Below, piece after piece: positions 7,681 through 15,102 of a DNA stretch of 19,250 nucleotides (the stretch's first letter is position 1; every line of letters begins with the position of its first letter). The notes below the pieces were generated by a model that ran no database searches, was not told where the DNA came from, and was given only the letters and a program-made list of their open reading frames with translations. The position numbers and the translations under genes are program-made. The stretch spans positions 1-19,250 of the forward strand of contig CAZVIN010000051.1 of assembly GCA_964627255.1 (NCBI GenBank). The letters run 5' to 3'. The stretch is from CALLJL01 sp964627255 (GTDB taxonomy: Bacteria > Acidobacteriota > Aminicenantia > Aminicenantales > CALLJL01).

Positions 7681-7841
7681 TAAGTTCAATAATTATTAAT
7701 AAGGAGAATACTAGACCGTATTAGATGAGTATCTAAGACTATAAAACATCGTCACGAAATTTTTTTATGAAAGAATTTTATATAAAATTAGGGTCGAAAT
7801 TCATCTGTCTAAAAATTTTTAAGCTCATCTTCACACGTCCG
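7681..7841. other. Convergent intergenic spacer with AT palindromes
   Basis: Between the converging lipoprotein hydrolase and S41-like genes lie a perfect 16-bp palindrome (AATTTTAT/ATAAAATT, 7774-7789) and a perfect 12-bp palindrome (TAAAAATTTTTA, 7810-7821). These may act as weak bidirectional terminators, but there is no GC-rich stem. Confidence 0.35.
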
Positions 7842-9518
7842 TCATTTCTCGAGGGCCAGCAAAACAGACGTGTTCGGGTCAAAGTGATGGCGGATTAAAT
7901 CCTTATAAGTTAACTCTCGATGTGGCCTGAGAATATAACCTAATTTCGGGTCCTCAGGAAAATCAAGAAATAACTTATAAGACACATAGCCTCGAAGGCC
8001 GCTATTTTTTAGCTGAAACATCAGAGTATCACCAAAACAATTGCCTGATTGTCCCGAGGCGACGCCCACTATTTTCGCTCCCATTTTATACAATAACGAC
8101 ATGAGAGTGTAACCTGAGCTATAAGTCCAGGGCGACGAAATAACAATGAGCTCGGGAGGTCGATAATGATTTTTATATTGACCGCTCTTATATTCAGCGT
8201 AAAAAGTAGGACTCATTTGAAGGTATTCTTCCAGTTCCTTTTCCTCTCCCCTTATTGACAGCGACTCAGTTTTAAAATAAGGGTCTTCGGCAAAATCATA
8301 ATCTTCTTTCATCAGGCAGATTTGTCTCTTCTGGTTAATTTTTTCTAAGGAATCATTTTGGTAATTGGCGAAATAGAGGTCAGAATATTTTTTTATCGAA
8401 AAGGACGTGACCGCTTTCTTCACCGCTTCCTCGGGAAACAGGAAGTAGGCGAGAATATTGACCAGGAGAGAATTCCCGCCACTATTCTTTCTTAAATCGA
8501 TAATTAATTTTTTGGTCTGAGCCTTTTTCATCTCGATGACCATATTGCGGAAAACCTCAGTAGCCGCAGGCAGGGCCGCTATTAACTTATCTGAATCTTC
8601 GGGTGCTTTCGTTTGATAAATCCGACTATAAACTTTGGCCGCCTGAGCTTGGACCCAGGCGACGCCCATCGCTCGAAAGAATTCAAAATTTTCTCGATAG
8701 CTGAACATGCCATCAATCCGCAGAAGGCAGGTCTCTTTTTTAGGGTCAAGGAAAGCATAAACAAAATCGATTTTTTCTGTGGAAGGTAGGATGATTTTGG
8801 TGGAAGCCTCGAAGGGTGTGGGTGGAGTTTTTTCTTTTAGGGAAATAGTCAGACTCTTCTTCTCGCCAGTCGGACGAATAAGACTAACCGACAAGGCCTG
8901 GTCAGAATCCCATTCTGGAACGAGGATGCTGAGAAGGGACTGGTCATCCAAAAAGCGACAGAAATAGGTCAGTAATTGATATTCATTATCCCAGCCCACT
9001 AATGTCTTGAGCCGGTCCAAAAGCCGGCTTACTAGGATATTGTTAATAGCTTCGAGTCGGGCGCCGATTAAATCTTGATGGTCAGGAAAATATACTTTTT
9101 CTACATAAATGCTTTCCTCAACGATATTCAAGCCAAAAGGAAGGCCTGAGCCGCTTTGAGCCGGCCATGGAGGTAAAAGGAAAGTATGACCATCCTTAAC
9201 TGAAGCGACAAAAGGAAGAAGGTGGATAAAAAATTCTTTAACGGTCAAACCCTCTTCGGGAATCCTTAGCAGGGTCTCCTGCAGCCGACGATGAAAGGCT
9301 ATTTTCCCGCCACCTCGGAGGTAAGGGTCAGGATGACTTTTCTCCAGAATATCAGCCAACTGTCTAACATCCTCCGTTAACAACTCCTTTTTGAGGCGCG
9401 GGGCCGGCTCCTGAGCTAAAAGAAAAGGAGAAAAAAGGCTAAGGGATAGGATGAGGAGAGACAGTTTAAGAAAAAAAGAAAAACGAGGCTTAATCTTCCT
9501 AAAAAAAGCCACAACCAT
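7842..9518 (-). CDS. Exported S41-like peptidase
   Basis: This 558-residue protein starts at an ATG preceded by AAGGAGGT (9527-9534), eight bases away. A signal peptide (basic start, hydrophobic 15-35, cleavage near FLLAQEPAP) sends it across the membrane. Residues about 45-115 form the usual S41 N-terminal helical region (ILEKSHPDPYLR, then VASVKDGHTFLLPP). A PDZ-like part follows (FGLNIVEESIYVEKV, IGARLEAINNILVS). The protease core has KLIIDLRKNSGGNS and SSPWTYSSGYTLMSLLYKMG then KIVGVASGQSGNCFGD. By alignment with the TASAxE motif of C-terminal processing proteases, S467 is the likely nucleophile. The usual Glu position is Tyr here, so catalysis is not certain. The gene is divergent from the S9 peptidase across a 630-bp intergenic region. 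Confidence 0.85.
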   Translation of the reverse strand: MVVAFFRKIKPRFSFFLKLSLLILSLSLFSPFLLAQEPAPRLKKELLTEDVRQLADILEKSHPDPYLRGGGKIAFHRRLQETLLRIPEEGLTVKEFFIHLLPFVASVKDGHTFLLPPWPAQSGSGLPFGLNIVEESIYVEKVYFPDHQDLIGARLEAINNILVSRLLDRLKTLVGWDNEYQLLTYFCRFLDDQSLLSILVPEWDSDQALSVSLIRPTGEKKSLTISLKEKTPPTPFEASTKIILPSTEKIDFVYAFLDPKKETCLLRIDGMFSYRENFEFFRAMGVAWVQAQAAKVYSRIYQTKAPEDSDKLIAALPAATEVFRNMVIEMKKAQTKKLIIDLRKNSGGNSLLVNILAYFLFPEEAVKKAVTSFSIKKYSDLYFANYQNDSLEKINQKRQICLMKEDYDFAEDPYFKTESLSIRGEEKELEEYLQMSPTFYAEYKSGQYKNHYRPPELIVISSPWTYSSGYTLMSLLYKMGAKIVGVASGQSGNCFGDTLMFQLKNSGLRGYVSYKLFLDFPEDPKLGYILRPHRELTYKDLIRHHFDPNTSVLLALEK

Positions 9519-10150
9519 GGTCAGACACCTCCTTATTACACATGAGAATACGAATTTTCAGGCCGATGGGTTCAGACACCAATATTCCCTTTTTCGCGTC
9601 GACCAAAAGCCAGCTTGCTAAAAAGGCTTTGACCCTTTTTTTATTGTTTATCAACCAATTTGCGGAAGAAGCTAATTTCTAATCAACCTAAGCCAACAAG
9701 TAAACATTTTCGAACTGCGCTAAGGCTGACCTGAAAAAGGTGGGGTTTCAGCGCTTTTTATCGTAAATATTTAGTATTTTTTCCGCTTAAATGCGCCCTC
9801 CTATCTGGGAAAAAAGGGGGTTTATAAAACCCCCCTTAGCCCCTTTTAGCGTTAGAATAAGAATAAATCATCCTTCAATTTTAAATTATGTTTAAGACCG
9901 GCCTAAAATCTTATATCTTCTTGTTTTTAAAGGAAATTGGGCCGATATAAGCCTAATAAATCGCCACCCTTTTTGCCGGGAGCCTGAAAAGGCTTGATTT
10001 AAATTAAGGATCAGAAGATAATATCTTTTTTAGAAAATAAGCAGAATAGTGTCGGCTAAATAATAAATGTTAAGCGCTTTAGCCATGGCAAAAATTCTGA
10101 AGCTAACTTCATCTAAATTTTATAAATAATTTAACCTAAGGAACGACAAA
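9519..10150. other. Long divergent intergenic region holding a MITE-like element
   Basis: No gene is apparent in this 632-bp gap between the divergently oriented S41-like and S9 peptidase genes. Its middle (9722-9986) is the repeat described separately. The remaining 160 bp before the S9 ATG are AT-rich and contain the S9 ribosome-binding site AAGGA at 10138-10142. No convincing sigma70 promoter was found for either gene, although TATAAA lies near 10120. Confidence 0.5.
9722..9986 (+). mobile_element. MITE-like non-coding element, copy A
   Basis: This 265-bp stretch is homologous over its whole length to the reverse complement of 17824-18097. The best blocks are 9851-9882 (30/32 identical to 17929-17960) and 9941-9962 (20/22 identical to 17849-17870). 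Its ends are imperfect inverted repeats of about 40 bp: the left end begins aaggctgacc, and the right end read on the other strand gives caggctcccggcaaaaaggg, matching the left end of copy B. The centre is a palindrome with GGGGG (9816-9820), core tttataaaac and CCCCC (9831-9835). No ORF and no transposase are present. Boundaries are approximate and no target duplication is obvious. It could be a degenerate miniature transposable element or a long foldback RNA. Confidence 0.65.
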
Positions 10151-12223
10151 ATGAAAAAGGTAGCTTTTATTGCGCTAACGGTTTTATTTGCTATCATGGT
10201 TGGCATGAGCTGCAAAGCAAAAGTCAAAGAGGGGCCAATAATCCCCCGGGAACTACTTTTTGGCAATCCCGACAAAGCCTCTCTTCAAATAAGTCCTGAT
10301 GGCCAGTATATAAGTTTCCTGGCTCCAGTTAATAATGTTCTTAATGTCTGGGTGGCCCCCGCCACCTCTCCGGAAAAAGCCGAGCCAGTAACCAAAGATA
10401 CTCTGCGTGGCATCAGAATTTATTTCTGGGCTCATACCAACCAGCATATCATCTATTTGCAGGACTTAGCCGGCGATGAAAACTGGCAGGTTCACGCTGT
10501 CCATATTGCGACTAAAGAAGACAAAAACCTAACGCCCTTTGAAGAAATCCCCGGCCCAGACGGCAAGCCAATCACTTTGCCTAACGGGAAACAGCTACGT
10601 CCCCAGGCTCAAATTCAGGCTGTAAGCCATAAATTCACCGACGAAATCCTGGTGGGCCTCAATAATCGCAATCCTCAATTCCATGATATCTATCGTCTCA
10701 ACATCTTAACCGGAGAAATGAAGCTCCTCCAGCCCAACGACAGGTTTATGGGCTTTCAGACCGACGATGACTACCACATTCGCCTCGCGGCGCAGATGAC
10801 ACCCGACGGCGGCATGGAACTCTTTGAACCCGACGGGAAGGGCGGCTGGAAGTCGGTCGATAAAATTGCCATGGAAGATATGATGACAACCAGCCCGGTG
10901 GCTTTTGATAAAACAGGAACAGTCCTCTATATGATTGATAGCCGGCGACGCAATACGGCCGCTCTGGTGGCCGTTGACCTAAAAACGGGCGAAAAGAAAC
11001 TTGTCTTTGAAGACCCAAGGGCTGATGTCAGCCAAATCATGATTCATCCCACGGAAAAGACCATCGAGGCTGCGGCCGTCGAATACCTGCGGACCGAATG
11101 GACCATTCTCGATGAAAAAATAAAGGTCGATATGGATTATCTCAGGACAGTAAGCGAAGGCGACATAAATGTCTATTCCCGGACGCTGGATGATAAGTTC
11201 TGGACTGTGGCCTATATGGTTGATAATGGGCCGGTACGCTACTACCTTTACGACCGCGCTAATCGACAAGCTCAATTCCTTTTTACCAACCGCAAGGATT
11301 TGGAAGGAGTGAAGCTTTCCAAGATGTACCCGGTCGTAATTAAATCCCGGGATGGCCTTAACCTGGTCAGCTACCTCACCCTTCCGTGGTGGCATGACCC
11401 GGATAATGATGGCCGTCCGGCTAAGCCGCTGCCCATGGTGCTTTATGTTCACGGCGGGCCATGGGCCAGGGATTCGTGGGGCTATAACAATATTCACCAA
11501 TGGCTGGCTAATCGTGGCTATGCAGTTCTCAGCGTTAATTATCGCGGCTCGACTGGCTTCGGTAAGGACTTCATTAACGCTTCTAACTTGGAATGGGCCG
11601 GTAAAATGCACGACGACCTAATCGATGCCGTCAATTGGGCCATTAACGAGCGCATCGCTGATAAAAATAAAGTGGCCATCATGGGTGGAAGTTATGGCGG
11701 TTATGCCACCCTCGTCGGGATGACCTTTACGCCAGAAGTTTTCGCCTGCGGCGTCGATATTGTTGGTCCCTCCAACCTGCGCACTCTGCTCGAAACAATT
11801 CCCCCTTACTGGAAACCGATGATGGACCTGTGGGCCACCCGCGTTGGCGACCCCCGCACCGAAGAGGGCCGAAAGTTTTTAGATTCTCGGTCTCCGCTTA
11901 CCTATGTCGACCGAATTAGTAAGCCACTTTTAATTGGGCAGGGCGCTAATGACCCGAGAGTAAAACAGAGTGAATCAGACCAAATCGTTAAGGCGATGCA
12001 GGAGAAAAATATCCCTGTGACTTATGTCCTTTATTCGGATGAAGGCCATGGTTTTGCCCGGCCGGAAAATCGCCTCTCTTTCTTCGCCGTATCTGAGTTA
12101 TTCCTGGCCCAACATCTGGGTGGTCGTTCCGAACCTGTCGGCGATGATTTCCAGGGTTCCACTATCCAGGTACCGCAAGGAGCTGAAAATATTCCAGGCT
12201 TGAGCGAAGCCCTGAAAAAATAA
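10151..12223 (+). CDS. Lipoprotein S9 family prolyl oligopeptidase/dipeptidyl-peptidase
   Basis: This 690-residue protein begins at an ATG with AAGGA eight bases upstream. The signal sequence ends in VGMSC, so Cys21 is probably lipidated and the enzyme sits on the outer side of the membrane. Residues about 35-400 form a beta-propeller typical of S9 peptidases (SLQISPDGQYISFLAP, NVWVAPA and repeated sheet signatures). The alpha/beta-hydrolase domain (about 415-665) starts with PMVLYVHGGPWARD and has GGSYGGY with nucleophile S514, GANDPRV with D601 and DEGHGF with H633, so the triad is complete. Such enzymes release dipeptides or cleave short proline-containing peptides and would feed peptide uptake. 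It stands alone: the next gene starts about 100 bp downstream with its own strong ribosome-binding site. The MITE-like element ends about 165 bp before the start codon. Confidence 0.95.
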   Translation: MKKVAFIALTVLFAIMVGMSCKAKVKEGPIIPRELLFGNPDKASLQISPDGQYISFLAPVNNVLNVWVAPATSPEKAEPVTKDTLRGIRIYFWAHTNQHIIYLQDLAGDENWQVHAVHIATKEDKNLTPFEEIPGPDGKPITLPNGKQLRPQAQIQAVSHKFTDEILVGLNNRNPQFHDIYRLNILTGEMKLLQPNDRFMGFQTDDDYHIRLAAQMTPDGGMELFEPDGKGGWKSVDKIAMEDMMTTSPVAFDKTGTVLYMIDSRRRNTAALVAVDLKTGEKKLVFEDPRADVSQIMIHPTEKTIEAAAVEYLRTEWTILDEKIKVDMDYLRTVSEGDINVYSRTLDDKFWTVAYMVDNGPVRYYLYDRANRQAQFLFTNRKDLEGVKLSKMYPVVIKSRDGLNLVSYLTLPWWHDPDNDGRPAKPLPMVLYVHGGPWARDSWGYNNIHQWLANRGYAVLSVNYRGSTGFGKDFINASNLEWAGKMHDDLIDAVNWAINERIADKNKVAIMGGSYGGYATLVGMTFTPEVFACGVDIVGPSNLRTLLETIPPYWKPMMDLWATRVGDPRTEEGRKFLDSRSPLTYVDRISKPLLIGQGANDPRVKQSESDQIVKAMQEKNIPVTYVLYSDEGHGFARPENRLSFFAVSELFLAQHLGGRSEPVGDDFQGSTIQVPQGAENIPGLSEALKK

Positions 12224-12324
12224 TTTTTCCTCTGACTTGGAAGAATAAAAAGTTTTTTATAAAATTATAGAACGAAATAAAAAATGTGGTCTTGGGGCGA
12301 CAAGTTTAATAGAAGGAGGGCAAT

Positions 12325-12519
12325 ATGAATGTCGGTACTTTGGATGCCATTATCCGGTTGATTGTCGGCTGGGTCTTAATTCATCTCACTCCGATCCTAA
12401 AAGTAAAAACAGGCCCGGCGCTGCGCTGGATTTTGGTCATCCTGGGCATAATTTTAGTGATTACAGCTGTCACCCGTTATTGCGGTCTTTATAGCCTACT
12501 TAAAATGAAAACCCTGTAG
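12325..12519 (+). CDS. Small DUF2892/YgaP-like membrane protein
   Basis: This 64-residue protein has an ATG preceded by AAGGAGG about five bases upstream. It begins MNVGTLDAIIRLIVGWVLI, matching the DUF2892 signature (NxGxxDRxIR followed by a hydrophobic helix). A second hydrophobic helix (WILVILGIILVITAVT) ends with the typical RYCGLYSLLK, close to the family's 'GFCPLYxLLG'. It should be a two-helix inner-membrane protein. The family is associated with rhodanese-linked membrane proteins, but no function is established for stand-alone members. Confidence 0.85.
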   Translation: MNVGTLDAIIRLIVGWVLIHLTPILKVKTGPALRWILVILGIILVITAVTRYCGLYSLLKMKTL

Positions 12520-12557
12520 AGCCTTTTCGTTTGTTTGTAACCAGAGGTCGCTCCCGA

Positions 12558-12583
12558 GGGCTAATTTTATAAATTATTAGCCC
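12558..12583 (+). terminator. Hairpin downstream of the DUF2892 gene
   Basis: GGGCTAAT and ATTAGCCC pair perfectly around a 10-base loop (tttataaatt). It lies 38 bases after the stop codon. It is followed by an A-run rather than a T-run on the plus strand, so it is not a canonical intrinsic terminator. It may still mark the transcript end. Confidence 0.4.
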
Positions 12584-12670
12584 GAAACGAAAAAAATAGC
12601 GGGGTGATTATCATATAAAGTAATTATTATGAATTTATAATCAACAGAATCGATCTAAAGGGCCCTCTTC

Positions 12671-12702
12671 CTCGCAATGACGTTATCCCGCAGGTCGTCA
12701 TT
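12671..12702 (+). repeat. Inverted repeat resembling the widespread GTCATTGCGAGG palindromic repeat
   Basis: CTCGCAATGACG (12671-12682) is the complement of CGTCATTGCGAG, the core of a short interspersed repeat known from many bacterial genomes. A second arm CGTCATT (12696-12702) completes a perfect 7-bp stem with a 13-base loop. Only one copy is visible in the window, so family membership is by recollection. Confidence 0.4.
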
Positions 12703-12911
12703 TTTCGCTCTAAAAGAAAAATCCAACCATAGCCTGATAAAAGAACCGTAGGAAAAAATGCGCCTCAACTAACAGGCCTCAGGCGGAACAAATAATTTTG
12801 ACCGATAACTCGTTACTCATGTCCTCCCCAGCAGCCCAGGTCTAATTAAAAACGCATCAAGAACTGAAACGACCGGCCGTCTCTTGGTCTGGGGGAAACT
12901 GCTGGCATAAG

Positions 12912-13805
12912 CTAAAAAGGCCGTTTTTTCTTTAGGTCAAATCTTTCTCCGTCAAGGAGAACATGCATTGTAAGGCCGCGAATGGAAAGAGCCTGGTCGC
13001 GGCGTCTCTTCACTTGAGCCCGGCCGGCGTCCAAAACGATGACATTTTTCTGACCCCAAACCAAAAAAGTCTGGTCGGGATTGACGACGACGGCCGTTGA
13101 TTCATCGATGCCGAGGCCGACCAGCTCGGGATGTTCGGCCACCACGCTGATGAGACGATTATGTCTTTTGCGGGTAGCAAAGTGCTGGTCAATGATAGCT
13201 GAAGTAATAAGACCCAGACCGCGAACCAAAACCACATTTCCTGATTCAATCGTCTCGAATTCATGCCCCTCCTCTGGCTTGCGTTTCTCATCGCCGGTGA
13301 TCATCAATTCGCTCATCACCGCTGCTCCGGCGCTCGTGCCGCCAATTACCGCCCCTTGCTGATACAGATCCTTAATCATTTTATGGACCGGCGTATCAAG
13401 AATAGCCTCGGTGACCCGGGTTTGGACCCCGCCAGAGAAGAAAATCCCGCCGTAGCCTGCCAGTAACCTCGCCTTCGAGGCATCCTCAGCCTCCTGGCGA
13501 GTAAAATTATAGTAGTCTACTTCTTTGGCCCCAAGGCGCTTAAATTCCTCAACTAAATTGCGACCGGTCTCATCCGGGGTTGCGCTGGCCATGGGCAAGA
13601 CTAATATCCGGCCGCTTCCTGACCGGCTGGCCAGGTCGACAAACTTTTTCATCATCGCTCCTGGCCGGTCTCCCCCACCAATGATGAACAGATAACCTTT
13701 GGGTTTGAGCTGGGGAAAGCCCGGCTGAAAGCTCAGTAAAGAAAAAATCGCCAGAACAAGCCCAGTTAACCCGACCTTAAAAACTCTTAAAGGCAACCCT
13801 TTCAT
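12912..13805 (-). CDS. Exported cyanophycinase-like S51 peptidase
   Basis: This 297-residue enzyme belongs to peptidase family S51. It starts at an ATG with an AGGAG about nine bases upstream. A hydrophobic signal segment (residues 8-30) suggests export. The core starts GYLFIIGGGDRPGAMMKKF and contains YGGIFFSGGVQTR and IGGTSAGAAVMSE, where S158 is the nucleophile of the GTSAGA elbow. IIDQHFATRKRHNRL (205-219) carries the conserved Asp-Gln-His and Arg/His pattern of cyanophycinases. The family releases beta-Asp-Arg dipeptides from cyanophycin, while related members are alpha-aspartyl dipeptidases. Export and length favour an extracellular cyanophycinase-type enzyme feeding on polymer from other cells. 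No cyanophycin synthetase lies nearby, consistent with scavenging. Confidence 0.9.
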   Translation of the reverse strand: MKGLPLRVFKVGLTGLVLAIFSLLSFQPGFPQLKPKGYLFIIGGGDRPGAMMKKFVDLASRSGSGRILVLPMASATPDETGRNLVEEFKRLGAKEVDYYNFTRQEAEDASKARLLAGYGGIFFSGGVQTRVTEAILDTPVHKMIKDLYQQGAVIGGTSAGAAVMSELMITGDEKRKPEEGHEFETIESGNVVLVRGLGLITSAIIDQHFATRKRHNRLISVVAEHPELVGLGIDESTAVVVNPDQTFLVWGQKNVIVLDAGRAQVKRRRDQALSIRGLTMHVLLDGERFDLKKKRPF

Positions 13806-13825
13806 GATTGCTATCTCCTGCTGAC

Positions 13826-13853
13826 ATTTTATTTAATCCTGATTTCAAGACAA
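13826..13853 (-). promoter_or_regulatory. Possible promoter of the cyanophycinase gene
   Basis: On the minus strand, TTGTCT (13848-13853) and TAAAAT (13826-13831) are separated by 16 bases, just ahead of the ribosome-binding site. The boxes match the consensus at four and five of six positions. Confidence 0.35.
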
Positions 13854-13867
13854 GCCTAATTAGCCGG

Positions 13868-14038
13868 CTACAACCTTGACTGCTCTTTGACCCCTGAGTT
13901 TTCTTTTCCCCAAATCACCGCGGCATTTCGCGTGGCCGCCACCAAGGTTTCCATCGGGCTGGCCCCCAGCTCCACAAAGTATTTCATTTCCTGATTTAGC
14001 CAGGCCGCTGACTGTTTGCCCGTAAAAAAGGTATATTG
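13868..14038 (-). pseudogene. Decayed amidohydrolase tail
   Basis: The last 56 codons of this frame end in YFVELGASPMETLVAATRNA then AVIWGKENSG. That is the C-terminal signature of metal-dependent amidohydrolases (imidazolonepropionase and prolidase-like: 'GMSPMEALxAATxNAAxxLG'). The usual continuation (GxIxxGxxADLVV) is missing; after ENSGVKEQSRL comes a stop. Upstream of about 14038 the frame continues into sequence without any amidohydrolase character and then into the microsatellite, which reads as alternating Leu-Tyr. The metal-binding and catalytic parts of the enzyme are therefore gone, and this is a relic next to the cyanophycinase gene. Confidence 0.6.
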
Positions 14039-14200
14039 TTTATTCGGACCCGCTAAAAGGAAAAATAAAAGGCCTTGAAAACAGACCTTAAAGCGCCGGC
14101 TTTGCCGCAAAAAGCCCCACCAATTTAAAAAATGGTTTGACTTGAACTGGTGGCTGAAATCATCTACAAAGAATTGAAGCCCTTTTTTGCCGTCTGCAGA

Positions 14201-14284
14201 GAGATAGAGATAGAGATAGAGATAGAGATAGAGATAGAGTAAGAAATAGAAATAGAAATAGAAATAGATAAAGATAAAGATATA
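14201..14284 (+). repeat. Hexanucleotide microsatellite upstream of trmO
   Basis: Fourteen hexamer units run without interruption: six GAGATA, one GAGTAA, four GAAATA, two GATAAA and one GATATA. The plus strand has no C. The tract ends 24 bases before the trmO start codon, so length changes by slippage could alter the leader or promoter spacing of trmO. On the minus strand it creates a false Leu-Tyr repeat in a spurious ORF. Confidence 0.9.
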
Positions 14285-14308
14285 AGTGAAGAAGCTAAGA
14301 GGGAAGAG

Positions 14309-14710
14309 ATGAAGCATTTAGCGTTTATCCCAATAGGTTTTATTCGAACCGAGGTGGCTGAAGTTCCGCGTCACTGGTCGATTTCTGATGTCGAGGGCGA
14401 AATCCTCCTCCAACCAGAATATCAGCCAGGCCTGACAGGGCTTCAGGCTGGTGACAGGATAGTAATCATTTTTTACTTCCATAAATCGCCGCCCTTTTCC
14501 CCTGAAAACTTAATTCAAAAGCCGCCCCATCGCGACCAGCCAGCCGGGGTTTTCAGTCTTTGCTCGCCGCTGAGGCCTAATCCAATCGGCCTTTCAGTCG
14601 TGGAAATAATCGCCATCGAGAAAAATATCGTCAAAATTAAAGGCCTGGATATGCTCAATGGCGCCCCTGTGCTGGACATTAAACCATATATATCTTATCA
14701 AGCTCGCTGA
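14309..14710 (+). CDS. trmO: tRNA (adenine37-N6)-methyltransferase TrmO (TsaA-like)
   Basis: This 133-residue enzyme uses S-adenosylmethionine to methylate N6 of threonylcarbamoyladenosine at position 37 of certain tRNAs. It starts MKHLAFIPIGFIRTE, the usual 'IGxIxT' opening. It continues with an HRDQPAGVF then SPLRPNPIGLSVVEI core and ends KIKGLDMLNGAPVLDIKPYI, the two most conserved blocks of the UPF0066 domain. It is a short form that ends with the catalytic domain and lacks the C-terminal extension of the 235-residue E. coli protein, as many bacterial and archaeal homologues do. A GAGGG at 14299-14303 serves as ribosome-binding site. The leader is dominated by the GAGATA-type microsatellite. 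In many homologues the residue after GVF is Ala or Ser followed by TRSP; here it is SLCSP. Confidence 0.9.
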   Translation: MKHLAFIPIGFIRTEVAEVPRHWSISDVEGEILLQPEYQPGLTGLQAGDRIVIIFYFHKSPPFSPENLIQKPPHRDQPAGVFSLCSPLRPNPIGLSVVEIIAIEKNIVKIKGLDMLNGAPVLDIKPYISYQAR

Positions 14711-15102
14711 GTGCTTTATCCCTTTAGGACAATAAATAATGGAATTTCCGGGTTTTATGGGGGCAAACCTGGAGAATTGAAGGCGCCAGAAGGCGTGGAG
14801 GCAGCCTTTGGATGCGGAGTTTAAGTAGAAACGCTCTCGGGTCGCTGACGTATTTTATTTATATTCATCTAATTAGCTTCATACACAAAATACCCGCCTA
14901 AGATGAATTCCCTAAAAGCTGCACTCAAATATCTCCTTTTTGCCCATAAGAAAGTCGGAAGAATTTAAATAACTAATTATTGGAGAGAAGATTATTTTTC
15001 CTGCCCACGCTAAACTCATCAATTCTTTTTCATCGCCGGCTTCAGGTTTATCATTGACAGAAATAACCTGGCTGGTTAAATTGCTTCATAAAAGGCAAAT
15101 AG
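14711..15102 (+). other. Intergenic region before the TIGR04076 gene
   Basis: Nothing coding was seen in 392 bp. It ends in a promoter (15054-15082) for the TIGR04076 gene. A GC-richer part around 14780-14850 precedes AT-rich DNA. Confidence 0.5.
15054..15082 (+). promoter_or_regulatory. Promoter of the TIGR04076 gene
   Basis: A perfect TTGACA (15054-15059) is followed after 17 bases by TAAATT (15077-15082, four of six matches). The predicted start near 15089 leaves a leader of about 14 nt before the GTG at 15103, which has AAAGG six bases upstream. Confidence 0.5.

Larger units (their letters stand above)
12520..12911. other. Intergenic region between converging DUF2892 and cyanophycinase genes
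   Basis: No gene was seen. It holds a perfect 8-bp stem (GGGCTAAT at 12558-12565, ATTAGCCC at 12576-12583) with an AT loop, and a perfect 7-bp inverted repeat (AATGACG 12676-12682, CGTCATT 12696-12702). The rest is unremarkable AT-rich sequence. Confidence 0.5.

Noticed and set aside
10979..11611. A 210-codon minus-strand ORF
   Set aside because: It is antisense to the S9 peptidase and has no ribosome-binding site; the composition is explained by the gene on the other strand.
14201..14284. CRISPR-like array
   Set aside because: Units are six bases without spacers; it is a microsatellite.
13868..14317. Minus-strand ORF of 149 codons as a full gene
   Set aside because: Its N-terminal half is the microsatellite read as Leu-Tyr and overlaps the trmO start. 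Only the last 56 codons have family character, so just those are called, as a relic.
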